Of a stretch of DNA of 64,000 nucleotides, positions 1-10,596 are shown piece by piece (position 1 is the stretch's first letter; each line of letters begins with the position of its first letter). The stretch is taken from NCBI GenBank assembly GCA_013407085.1, contig JACCGJ010018160.1, forward strand, positions 1 through 64,000, given 5' to 3'. The translations under genes and the position numbers were made by a program. This DNA is from Atriophallophorus winterbourni. Lineage: Eukaryota > Platyhelminthes > Trematoda > Plagiorchiida > Microphallidae. Under the pieces are notes generated by a model that saw only the letters and a list, made by a program, of their open reading frames with translations, made no database searches and had not been told where the DNA came from.

Positions 1-1048
1 TCAAGATCGAGACGTCGTCCGGACTTATTGACGCAGTAGCCCTCCTGGATGGTGGTTCAGATACGACGTTAATTCTTAGTGAATTCGTTGAAAATTACAA
101 TATACTAAAGTGCCCTGCTCAAATGTCGCTTACAACTTTGGGCCATCAACGGGTAATGAACTGCTCTCGTCTGAACTCAAATATTCTTTCTGCAGATGGT
201 GGAGAAGTCATTCAGGTTTCAAATGCTTACACCGTAGAAACCTTGCCGCATGTGTTACAATCGTCAACCGGTGCTCTGCGTGAACGTTATGATTATTTAA
301 AGGGTGTTGAATTATTTGACGTTCATGATCAGCCGGTGACAGTGCTGATTGGTTGCGACTTTCCTGAAGCACACTAGGCGTTGGAACAGCGGCTCGGTGG
401 AAGAAGCCGTCCGTTTGCAACGAAGACATTGCTGAGTTGGATATTGCAGGGGCCTGCGTGTGAAACGTCTGAGGATATTGACCTTTGTGTTGTCGGTTGT
501 GATCAGGAAGCCGAGTTACCTGACACTGAATTAGCTCAGTCGGAATTTGTGATTGAATTTCCCGACACTAATTCGGATCAGATGGAGACCAAGCCTGGCT
601 CACCTGACACCAAATCAGCCAAAATGAATAGTAGGCCTGGTTCACATGTCATTGAATCAGACGAAGTAGGGACGACAGATGGTTGGCGTGACAATTCATA
701 TGATTGGCGCAAGACGTTCGGTTGTGTACCCGATGAGCCATTTGTGTTTCGGACACCGGATACACTTATTTCAATTTGAAGATTTGAGTTGTTTAGATGT
801 CGCAAGATGTCGCTATTTGAGGATGAATTACACAAAACTCGTTCGGCCGGGAATGCACGCATAAGTTTCTTGTAAGGAACGGTGGCAGAACCGGAGGACG
901 TGGTGGGTCTGAGTCTAGCAAACTATTTCCCTAGCCACATGTGTCTAATGATGGCAATGCGACGTGGCGTGTTTGACTCGCCACTAAATAAAGTCATTTG
1001 ATATTCTGGGTTTATACGTTGAGGTCCTAGGAAGAATTTGGCCGGAGG
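1..1048 (+). pseudogene. BEL/Pao-like element, unit 1 (3' part of internal region)
   Basis: This is the 3' half of an LTR-retrotransposon internal region whose 5' part lies outside the window. It starts inside the protease-like domain, whose motif reads LLDGGSDTTLI where BEL/Pao proteins usually have D-S/T-G, and runs into a short peptidase-A17-like segment (TLLSWILQGP). An in-frame TAG at 375-377 splits the two. After the ORF end at 779 comes about 270 bp of non-coding DNA with AATAAA near 985 and a purine-rich stretch just before the LTR. No reverse transcriptase, RNase H or integrase follows, so the unit cannot move by itself. It is almost identical to the equivalent part of unit 3 except near 640-690, where it matches unit 2. 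Confidence 0.8.
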
Positions 1049-1629
1049 TGTGAGATGCAACTTTATGAAATTCTTCCTTTTTCCTTCATCTTTACCTTAT
1101 ATTTTGAAACAATTTCCAGAATCTAAATTTTGTTGATTATCTTTTCCGGTATTTTATATTTATGCTGTATTTGATGGAAAACATTTTTTTTTGTTATTAA
1201 AAACTTGCTATTTGAAATCTTTTCTTTACACGCCTTTGGTCAATTATTTGTTTCAATTGTTCGTTTCGGCCATTGTCGGTCATTGTTGTTGAATTTGGTT
1301 GCCATTTTGGGCACTTGTAATTGGCTTGCATTTTGACACCACTTTTGGGTGTCTTGTCTTTGATAGACATTTTAGACGGCAATTTTGGTAACCCCTTTCA
1401 TTCTGTTTATATCTCGAGCCGTCATTGAACTTGTTTGCATTTGATATAATTGATTCTGGAGTATTTTGTCTCCTGTTTGCTGTAAGTTCCTTTACAGTTG
1501 AGGTTTGTATAATTATTGCTGTTGTATTTGTTGCTAATCACAGTACCGTATAACATCCGAATTGTGGTTTTGATTTTGTCGAACTAAGAAACGGGTGGAA
1601 TACGCGTTACTCACGTCACAGACGTTACA
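1049..1629 (+). repeat. LTR 1 of the BEL/Pao-like tandem array
   Basis: A 581-bp direct repeat that begins TGTGAG and ends GTTACA. It recurs at 4045-4623 and 7071-7648. Its edges are set by the third copy, where similarity to the other two stops exactly after TTACA at 7648. LTR 1 and LTR 2 are nearly identical and LTR 3 differs at scattered sites. A purine-rich tract (GGCCGGAGG) lies directly upstream, as expected at the 3' end of an internal region. Confidence 0.85.
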
Positions 1630-1824
1630 GTACTCAACATGGAATTCGATTTGTACCGTATTTGTCTCAATTGGAGAAAATACACTACTGAACTTGGAAT
1701 TTGATTTTTCTCGAACTTGGCGAGAAGTGCAGTTGAAGATTCGCGAATCGATTCAGTTTACAATTTCGGTGACGTCCCTTTTTTCTTTTGTTTCCTTTTA
1801 TCCCTTTGAATCCTTTTGTATAAA

Positions 1825-3775
1825 ATGCCTAAAGTTGCTTCCAAGGTAGCATTGACCGAGTGTGATAAGCCAGATGGTTTAGAGTTTAGCGATACACCTT
1901 CTCTATGCGCGTTGGATTTAGAGCGAGAATTATCCGTAGCTAGATCCACGATAGAGCGCTTGTAAAGGGAAAAGCGATAACCAGAGGGGAACAATTTGAT
2001 AGCTTGCAAGAGCCGCAGGCCAGAACGGAGCGGGACGACAACAACCGAATTGCAGCCCTCAATGAATATCAGCCTCGGACTACCCAAGGTTGAATTATCA
2101 TACTTTGATGGTAATCCAATTGACTATTGGAAATTTATGAGGCAATTTGAATGCTACATTGAATCGCGGCTTACGGACCCGGCACTAAGATGATTATATC
2201 TGATGTTTTATGGCCGTGATAAGGCTCGTAAAGCTATTGATGCCTGCGTCATGCTGCAACCCACTGAGGGTTATATGAGAGCAAAAACCATAGTGCGAGA
2301 TTTGTTCGGTTTACCGCATGTAATTGCTCGGTCTACACTGGATGAATTGTTCGGAGAAGCCAGAACGCTTTCACAAAAGGTAGATGGTTTATCTGAATTT
2401 GCAATAAAGATGGAAAATTGCCAAATTATGCTGACACAAATGAAGTGCAAGGCCGACTTGAATTCGGTCAACACTTTGGAAGGTGTTGTAAGGTGCTTAC
2501 CTGTAGCCTCACAGCAGCCGTGGGCCGATGCTACCGACGCGATTACTGCCGATGGTTTGGATGTAAACTTTGAACGAATTTCCGAGTTTGTTTCTCGAAA
2601 GGCAAGAGTTGCTAGAAGTCGATTTGGTCAGCATTGTCGCTCTGACACGACGCAGAATTCAGCAGCAAATGCTTCAAATGTTTACGATCGAAGGAAATCT
2701 AATGCTACCCTTGTTGGCAGATCCATAAACAGCTTGGAATGCTGTAATTGCAAGGGACCGCACAAATTACATCAATGCATCGAATTTAAGAATCTCGACG
2801 TATAGAGTCGTTGGGATCTGGCTAAACGGGTATCGGCTTGTTTTCTATGCCTTCGGAAGTTCCATAGGTCTGCCAATTGTATGAGTGGATCTCGATGCAC
2901 TGCAGAAAATTGTGGCGGTCGGCACCACACGCTCCTGCATAACGATCAACCGGTAAGAAATCCGCCGGCAAACATCAATTGCAGTCACGCGACATTAAGT
3001 GCCAGGGTATGTTTAGGATCCGTGCCTGTCAAGATCGAAACGTCGTCCGGACTTATTGACGCACTTGCGCTCCTGGATGGTGGTTCAGATGCCACCTTAA
3101 TTCTTAGTGAATTCGTTAAAAAATACAATATGCCGAAGTGCCCTGCTCAGGTGTCGCTTACAACTTTGGGCCATCAACGGGTAATGAACTGCTCCCGTCT
3201 GAACTCAAATATTCTTTCTGCAGATGGTGGAGAAGTCATTCAGGTTTCGAATGCTTACACCGTAGAAACCTTGCCGCATGTGTCCCAATCGTCAACTAGC
3301 GCTCTGCGTGAACGTTATGATTATTTAAAGGGCGTTGAATTATTTGGCGTTCATGACCAGCCGGTGACAGTGCTGAAGCACACTGGGCGTTAGAACAGCG
3401 GCTCGGTGGAAGAGGCCGTCCGTTCGCAACGAAGACATTGCTGGGTTGGATATTGCAGGGGCCTGCGTGTGAAACGTCTGAGGATATTGACCTTTGTGTT
3501 GTCGGTTGTGATCAGGAAGCTGAGTTACCTGACACTGAATTAGCTCAGTCGGATTTCCCGACACTAATTCGGATCAGATGGAGACCAAGCCTGGCTCACC
3601 TGACACCAAATCAGCCAAAATGAATAGTAGGCCTGGTTCACATGACAGTGAATCAGACGAAGTAGGGACGACAGATGGTTGGCGTGACAATTCATATGAT
3701 TGGCGCAAGACGTTCGGTTGTGTACCCGATGAGCCATTTGTGTTTCGGACACCGGATACACTTATTTCAATTTGA
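1825..3775 (+). pseudogene. BEL/Pao-like gag-protease, unit 2 (broken)
   Basis: One reading frame starts at the ATG at 1825 and encodes a gag-like polyprotein. It has a DUF1759-type capsid region (key stretch YFDGNPIDYWKFMRQFE near 2100), then a long helical gag segment, a zinc-knuckle-like cluster CCNCKGPHKLHQC near 2740, a second Cys/His cluster, and a retroviral-type aspartic-protease domain (LLDGGSDATLI near 3075). Stops interrupt it at 1963 (TAA), 1978 (TAA), 2191 (TGA) and 2803 (TAG). A 19-bp deletion between short CTGA repeats near 3370 shifts the frame; an A17-like segment follows to 3775. RT, RNase H and integrase are absent. Domain order matches BEL/Pao elements such as Sinbad of Schistosoma; the exact family name is not established here. 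Confidence 0.8.
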
Positions 3776-4044
3776 AGATTAGAGTTGTTTAGATGTCGCA
3801 AGATGTCGCTATTTGAGGATGAATTACACAAAACTCGTTCGGCCGGGAATGCACGCATAAGTTTCTTGTAAGGAACGGTGGCAGAACCGGAGGACGTGGT
3901 GGGTCTGAGTCTAGCAAACTATTTCCCTAGCTACATGTGTCTAATGATGGCAATGCGACGTGGCGTGTTTGACTCGCCACTAAATAAAGTCATTTGATAT
4001 TCTGGGTTTATACGTTGAGGTCCTAGAAAGAATTTGGCCGGAGG

Positions 4045-4623
4045 TGTGAGATGCAACTTTATGAAATTCTTCCTTTTTCCTTCATCTTTACCTTATATTT
4101 TGAAACAATTTCCAGAATCTAAATTTTGTTGATTATCTTTTCCGGTATTTTATATTTATGCTGTATTTGATGGAAAACATTTTTTTGTTATTAAAAACTT
4201 GCTATTTGAAATCTTTTCTTCACACGCCTTTGGTCAATTATTTGTTTCAATTGTTCGTTTCGGCCATTGTCGGTCATTGTTGTTGAATTTGGTTGCCATT
4301 TTGGGCACTTGTAATTGGCTTGCATTTTGACACCACTTTTGGGTGTCTTGTCTTTGATAGACATTTTAGACGGCAATTTTGGTAACCCCTTTCATTCTGT
4401 TTATATCTCGAGCCGTCATTGAACTTGTTTGCATTTGATATAATTGATTCTGGAGTATTTTGTCTCCTGTTTGCTGTAAGTTCCTTTACAGTTGAGGTTT
4501 GTATAATTATTGCTGTTGTATTTGTTGCTAATCACAGTACCGTATAACATCCGAATTGTGGTTTTGATTTTGTCGAACTAAGAAACGGGTGGAATACGCG
4601 TTACTCACGTCACAGACGTTACA
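4045..4623 (+). repeat. LTR 2 of the BEL/Pao-like tandem array
   Basis: A 579-bp repeat unit, TGTGAG to GTTACA, shared between two internal regions. It serves as the 3' LTR of unit 2 and the 5' LTR of unit 3. It differs from LTR 1 by little more than T-run length and a few substitutions. Confidence 0.85.
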
Positions 4624-4818
4624 GTACTCAACATGGAATTCGATTTGTACCGTATTTGTCTCAATTGGAGAAAATACACTACTGAACTTGGAATTTGATT
4701 TTTCTCGAACTTGGCGAGAAGTGCAGTTGAAGATTCGCGAATCGATTCAGTTTACAATTTCGGTGACGTCCCTTTTTTCTTTTGTTTCCTTTTATCCCTT
4801 TGAATCCTTTTGTATAAA

Positions 4819-6801
4819 ATGCCTAAAGTTGCTTCCAAGGTAGCATTGACCGAGTGTGATAAGCCAGATGGTTTAGAGTTTAGCAATACACCTTTTCTAT
4901 GCGCGTTGGATTTAGAGCGAGAATTATCCGTAGCTAGATCCACGATAGAGCGCTTGGAAAGGGAAAAGAGATAACCAGAGGGGAACAATTTGATAGCTTG
5001 CAAGAGCCGCAGGCCAGAACGGAGCGGGACGACAACAACCGAATTGCAGCCCTCAATGAATATCAGCCTCGGACTACCCAAGGTTGAATTATCATACTTT
5101 GATGGTAATCCAATTGACTATTGGAAATTTATGAGGCAATTTGAATGCTACATTGAATCGCGGCTTACGGACCCGGCACTAAGATGATTATATCTGATGT
5201 TTTATGGCCGTGATAAGGCTCGTAAAGCTATTGATGCCTGCGTCATGCTGCAACCCACTGAGGGTTATATGAGAGCAAAAACCATAGTGCGAGATTTGTT
5301 CGGTTTACCGCATGTAATTGCTCGGTCTACACTGGATGAAATGTTCGGAGAAGCCAGAACGCTTTCACAAAAGGTAGATGGTTTATCTGAATTTGCAATA
5401 AAGATGGAAAATTGCCAAATTATGCTGACACAAATGAAGTGCAAGGCCGACTTGAATTCGGTCAACACTTTGGAAGGTGTTGTAAGGTGCTTACCTGTAG
5501 CCTCACAGCAGCCGTGGGCCGATGCTGCCGACGCGATTACTGCCGATGGTTTGGATGTAAACTTTGAACGAATTTCCGAGTTTGTTTCTCGAAAGGCAAG
5601 AGTTGCTAGAAGTCGATTTGGTCAGCATTGTCGCTCTGACACGACGCAGAATTCAGCAGCAAATGCTTCAAATGTTTACGATCGAAGGAAATCTAATGCT
5701 ACCCTTGTTGGCAGATCCATAAACAGCTTGGAATGCTGTAATTGCAAGGGACCGCACAAATTACATCAATGCATCGAATTTAAGAATCTCGACGTATAGA
5801 GTCGTTGGGATCTGGCTAAACGGGTATCGGCTTGTTTTCTATGCCTTCGGAAGTTCCATAGGTCTGCCAATTGTATGAGTGGATCTCGATGCACTGCAGA
5901 AAATTGTGGCGGTCGGCACCACACGCTCCTGCATAACGATCAACTGGCAATAAATCCGCCGGCAAACATCAATTTCAGTCACGCAGCATTAAGTGCCAGG
6001 GTATGTTTAGGATCCGTGCCTGTCAAGATCGAGACGTCGTCCGGACTTATTGACGCAGTAGCCCTCCTGGATGGTGGTTCAGATACGACGTTAATTCTTA
6101 GTGAATTCGTTGAAAATTACAATATACTAAAGTGCCCTGCTCAAATGTCGCTTACAACTTTGGGCCATCAACGGGTAATGAACTGCTCTCGTCTGAACTC
6201 AAATATTCTTTCTGCAGATGGTGGAGAAGTCATTCAGGTTTCAAATGCTTACACCGTAGAAACCTTGCCGCATGTGTTACAATCGTCAACCGGTGCTCTG
6301 CGTGAACGTTATGATTATTTAAAGGGTGTTGAATTATTTGACGTTCATGATCAGCCGGTGACAGTGCTGATTGGTTGCGACTTTCCTGAAGCACACTAGG
6401 CGTTGGAACAGCGGCTCGGTGGAAGAAGCCGTCCGTTTGCAACGAAGACATTGCTGAGTTGGATATTGCAGGGGCCTGCGTGTGAAACGTCTGAGGATAT
6501 TGACCTTTGTGTTGTCGGTTGTGATCAGGAAGCCGAGTTACCTGACACTGAATTAGCTCAGTCGGAATTTGTGATTGAATTTCCCGACACTAATTCGGAT
6601 CAGATGGAGACCAAGCCTGGCTCACCTGACACCAAATCAGCCAAAATGAATAGCAGGCCTGGTTTACATAACAGTAAATCAGCCAAAGTGGGGGCGACAG
6701 ATGGTCGGCGTGACAATTCATATGATTGGCGCAAGACGTTCGGTTGTGTACCCGATGAGCTATTTGTGTTTCGGACACCGGATACACTTATTTCAATTTG
6801 A
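4819..6801 (+). pseudogene. BEL/Pao-like gag-protease, unit 3 (broken)
   Basis: This is the same gag-protease frame as unit 2, about 2994 bp further on. The capsid-like region, CCNC zinc-knuckle-like motif (near 5735), second Cys/His cluster (near 5890) and protease-like DGGSDTTLI (near 6075) are all present. It keeps the stops at 4972, 5185 (TGA) and 5797 (TAG) seen in unit 2, lacks the one corresponding to 1963, and has a TAG at 6397 shared with unit 1. The downstream A17-like ORF (6403-6801) ends in a Pro/Ser/Asp-rich tail with imperfect short repeats. No reverse transcriptase or integrase sequence lies before the LTR at 7071. Sharing of stops shows that units 2 and 3 descend from an already broken copy. 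Confidence 0.8.
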
Positions 6802-7070
6802 AGATTAGAGTTGTTTAGATGTCGCAAGATGTCGCTATTTGAGGATGAATTACACAAAACTCGTTCGGCCGGGAATGCACGCATAAGTTTCTTGTAAGGA
6901 ACGGTGGCAGAACCGGAGGACGTGGTGGGTCTGAGTCTAGCAAACTATTTCCCTAGCCACATGTGTCTAATGATGGCAATGCGACGTGGCGTGTTTGACT
7001 CGCCACTAAATAAAGTCATTTGATATTCTGGGTTTATACGTTGAGGTCCTAGGAAGAATTTGGCCGGAGG

Positions 7071-7648
7071 TGTGAGATGCAACTTTATGAAATTCTTCCT
7101 TTTTCCTTCATCTTTACCTTATATTTTGAAACAATTTCCAGAATCTAAATTTTGTTGATTATCTTTTCGGGTATTTTATATTTTTTTGTATTTGATGGAA
7201 AACATTTTTTTGTTATTAAAAACTTGCTACTGCAAATCTTTTCTTTGCACGCCTTTGGTCAATTATTTGTTTCAGTTGTTCATTTCGGCCATTGTCGGTC
7301 ATTGTTGTTGAATTTGGTTGCCATTTTGGGCACTTGTAATTTGCTTGCATTTTGACACCACTTTTGGGTGTCTTGTCTTTGATAGACATTTTAGACGGCA
7401 ATTTTGGTAACCCCTTTCATTCTATTTATATCTCAGGTCGTCATTGAACTTGTTTGCATTTGATATAATTGATTCTGGAGTATTTTGTCTCCTGTTTGCT
7501 GTCAGTTCCTTTACATTTGAGGTTTGTATAATTATTGCTGTTGTAATTGTTGCTAATTACAGTACCGTATAACATCCGAATTGTGGTTTTGAATTTGTCG
7601 AACTAAGAAGCGGGTGGAAAACTCGCCACTCACGTCACAGACGTTACA
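7071..7648 (+). repeat. LTR 3, right end of the BEL/Pao-like array
   Basis: A 578-bp LTR, TGTGAG to GTTACA. It is more diverged than LTR 1 versus LTR 2. The sequence after 7648 matches that found at about 30046 in the other duplication copy, which has no LTR there, so 7648 is the true right boundary of the array. Confidence 0.85.
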
Positions 7649-7844
7649 TCAATCGAGTAGATTATTTCTTATAATGTCCATGTATTTCTGTTGAAAAGAT
7701 GTATGGAACCACTGCTCTACTATCGTGATTACAGAAAATTTCATTTAGATGTGAAAGGAATGTAAAACTTCATATTTAAATCGTCTCATGTAACACATTT
7801 TTTCAATCTCTCATTATTTGAGTTTTATTTGTGATTGTTATGCC

Positions 7845-8056
7845 TGTCTTTTACTAATACTGGCCCAGCCGTCGGTTTGACAGAACACAACCGTTGCGGA
7901 ACTCGTCTGTTCACCGAATGGAAAGAATATCACAAGTGAGCGACTGCAGGAATATCACAGTGAGTGAAAATCATAATTTGAACTCATATCGATATTGATC
8001 GGTGAATAATCGATTGTTCGTTCGCTGTCTATACAACAGAGGGTGTCCTCCTAACA
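7845..8056 (-). repeat. 3' LTR of gag-only element, copy 1
   Basis: A roughly 212-bp repeat, matched by 9194-9385 and by the two terminal repeats of the copy at 30243-31787. It contains the segment GGCCCAGCCGT near one end and GTTCGTTCGCTGTCTATACA near the other. Read on the minus strand, it lies downstream of the gag-like frame. Confidence 0.65.
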
Positions 8057-8108
8057 CCGCGTTTAAGCTTAGTTGTGGTGTGGTTAATGGAACACGTCTG
8101 CGATCGGC

Positions 8109-9147
8109 CTACCTTCTTGGTTTGCATTCCGCGGAATTAAATTGAGGCGGCTCTTCTTCAGCTGAATTTCCATCTTCTGGTGTCTCAAAAGAGGCGAAGA
8201 CAGGATAAGGATCATTAAACACTGATTTCTTAAAATAGTTTGGGCGGCAGTAGTTTTCGTCATGCCAGTTTTCTGTTGCACTTCTGGCATCGGTGCTTCT
8301 TGAATGGGCAATAACCTGCAAAGTGCCATTCGTCACAATGGCAACACTGGGATGGTGGCTTGGTTTCTTCATCGACACAATGACCATTCTGCCGGCTAGT
8401 TTGGTGCTTGACGGCTAACACCACCGGCTTATTCTGGCAGAGGGTTTGCTCGACCAGCGCAGTGTCACGCTTCAAATTTAGCAGTCTCTGGCATTCGGTT
8501 CTGACTGACATCATGTTGATGTTTGGATCTTGATCGAGTCATTACAGTGCGAATCTCTTGATCCTTCTCTGACTGGAAACCACATAAAATATCAGCGATT
8601 GAAATTGGTTTTCAGTCATGTTTTTGAATTTGAACTGTTCACACGCTCTATTAACTTTTCCTGCATTAGTCACAAAATCACCGCAATACTCATTGACCAA
8701 TTTCATGCAGTTATATCGTCTGTAAAATAAAGAAGACTATTGACAAACGATTCCTTCTAGCAGTTGTACAATCTGGTCACAAGTAAATGCACTTGGAGAT
8801 TTTGGCAAAATGAAGTTGGTAAACTTCTCATGTTCCAACGGGCCCAGTTTTCTCAGCAGCAGTCTCGTTATTTGACCATCATCTGCGTTGTTGAGGTCGG
8901 ATTGAAAAATATATTTGAATCTCTTGAACCAAGATTCGAAGGTGAGACCGCTTTCTGGGTCGTAATTGAATTCGGGGATGCTGTTGATGATTGCATTCAC
9001 CGCTGGGTTTTGTACGTCAGTCTTCTTGTCTTCAGAAATGACACTCAGATTTTTTAAAAGTGTCTGTATCAACCTGGTCTGAGTTTCTTCGAATAGGCGT
9101 TGCTGTTGCTGAAGTATTGATTTCAATTCTACTGCTGTGTTTTCCAT
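8109..9147 (-). pseudogene. Gag-like protein of gypsy-like element, copy 1 (broken)
   Basis: The minus-strand frame starts at the ATG at 9147 with a glutamine-rich segment, then a capsid-like domain (FNYDPESGLTFESWFKRFKY near residues 60-80; DUF7083-like by appearance) up to a stop at 8737. The frame resumes in another phase at 8514-8260 with the Cys/His cluster CCHCDEWHFAGYC..RCQKC, the zinc knuckle expected of gag. A further shift carries the C-terminal tail to 8109. Copy 2 (30382-31532) continues the capsid region further, which shows this copy lost an intact middle part. No pol motifs follow. This is gag of a Ty3/gypsy-type element with fair confidence; the family name is unknown to me. 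Confidence 0.7.
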
Positions 9148-9193
9148 TTCAAATTGCTGGGTTCTTTTCTTCCCGTCGCCAAGTCTTTATATC

Positions 9194-9385
9194 TGTGGTT
9201 TGCTACTACTGGCCCAGCCGTGGGTTTGGCAGAACACAACCGTTGCGGAACTCGTCTGTTCACCGAATGCAAAGAATATCACAAGTAAGCGACTGCGTGA
9301 ATATCACAGTGAGTGAAAATCATAATTTGAACTCACCATCGATAGTTCGTTCGCTGTCTATACAGTTGAGGTTGCCCTCTCAACA
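9194..9385 (-). repeat. 5' LTR of gag-only element, copy 1
   Basis: A 192-bp repeat matching 7845-8056. It is about 20 bp shorter because an internal stretch (around CGATATTGATTGGTGATT) is missing. Confidence 0.65.
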
Positions 9386-10551
9386 TTGATAAGCATATCA
9401 GTGTATTTTATGATGCACATTCGATACTCGGATAGCTTAATGCCAGATTTACTAATTTCCGTTTTGTGAATTTTTTTTAAAATTTGCCGGTGAATTTTTA
9501 TTATGAAGATATCGCAACAGGGTTACTTTTTTCTGCTCTTTCGCTTTGAATTTAGAAAATATTTCAAGTCCACCATATAAAAACAAATAGGGGAATGTCG
9601 TTTCATGATTCAAGTATATTTGCCATTACAGCTAAAAACCAGTTGATCGCTCGTAATCGATGAGTGATTTAAAAGAGTTACTAAAATCCAAATTACAATG
9701 ATCGAGATTTCGGAAGTAAATGACCACCAGAGAAAAAAATGTATAACGCATTGTTTTCAAAATTTTGTAAAAAATGTAAAGTTATGCACATTTTGCTCGA
9801 GTTCAAATATTAAACCTTTGATTATTTAATAAAAACACTGGTTAGTATATACTTTAATATTAAATAAAAATTATTTGTGCACGCAAGTAATAAATTGATA
9901 AGAAATTTCCACTGAAATAGTATTAAAAATCTTATTGAGTGACTTCATTTATTTCAAAAATAGGCATGGTGGAAAAATCAGGATTAGGCTTTGATGCACA
10001 ATTCACGATCATTTTCAAATCAAGCATATTGTATTTCACTTTAAAATGTTCCCTTTTGTAGTAAAGTGTAAAACACATGCGCCCGCGATGATTATGATTT
10101 TCAGGTTATCTATTATCAACCCGTTTGTGATTAAATGGAGATGCTTGCATCACCAAACAGTGAATTATTTTAAGCTTAATAATTTTATCTTACCAGATAT
10201 CAACGAAAAATGCAGTATCAGATTTTATAACAAAAATAATTTATCCACCTATGTATTTGATCATGAGGTGCCTAAGTGTGAACGGATGTGCGATTGTGCA
10301 CCAGTTTTGTACCTAGCGGGTACCACTGTGTTATATTAACTGCTACCGACATTCAGCTACATACATATGTCATTTTCCCAAAGCCTGAGCAACCCGGAAT
10401 TAACTTAGCCATGTGTAACTTATAGCACTTTACCTGGACCAAGGCTGGTGGCGATCTAATACCACCCACTAAGTTCCAAGTCTCAAAAATTTATCGAATC
10501 GCATCTGCATCTAGAACAACATGAAATGTAGGTTCACTGACACTAAGCTTA
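9386..10551. other. AT-rich duplicated spacer
   Basis: This stretch is shared with copy 2 (31788-32422 and 34670-35218) and holds no gene I can support. A plus-strand open frame at 10046-10339 has a diverged partner at 34810-35073, but the reading frame is the only evidence, so it is left uncalled. In copy 2 a CR1 element splits the same stretch. Confidence 0.5.
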
Positions 10552-10596
10552 CTCTCCACCTGATGACGGCAAACAGTCCGAAACCGGTTGTAAAGT
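10552..10596 (+). ncRNA. Hammerhead-ribozyme-like relic
   Basis: The core CTGATGA at 10560-10566 is followed by a five-base loop (AAACA) closed by CGGC/GUCC, then GAAA and the self-complementary ACCGGU. Stem II is imperfect (C opposite C at its base), the cleavage triplet reads GUU instead of GUC, and helix I is weak. The order of elements is that of a type I hammerhead with a minimal helix III, as in Penelope-like elements and schistosome Sm-alpha repeats. It is probably a decayed ribozyme. The equivalent in copy 2 is at 35219-35262. Confidence 0.45.

Larger units (their letters stand above)
7845..9385 (-). mobile_element. Gag-only gypsy-like LTR element, copy 1
   Basis: Two similar terminal repeats (7845-8056 and 9194-9385) face the same way and start TGT.. 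and end ..AACA. Between them the minus strand encodes only a gag-like protein followed almost directly by the other LTR. No protease, RT or integrase is seen. Just inside the 5' LTR on the minus strand there is TTGGCGACGGGAAG, which could be a primer-binding site. A second copy occupies 30243-31787 in the other half of the duplication, so the insertion predates the duplication. No clear 5-bp target duplication is visible. Confidence 0.7.
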
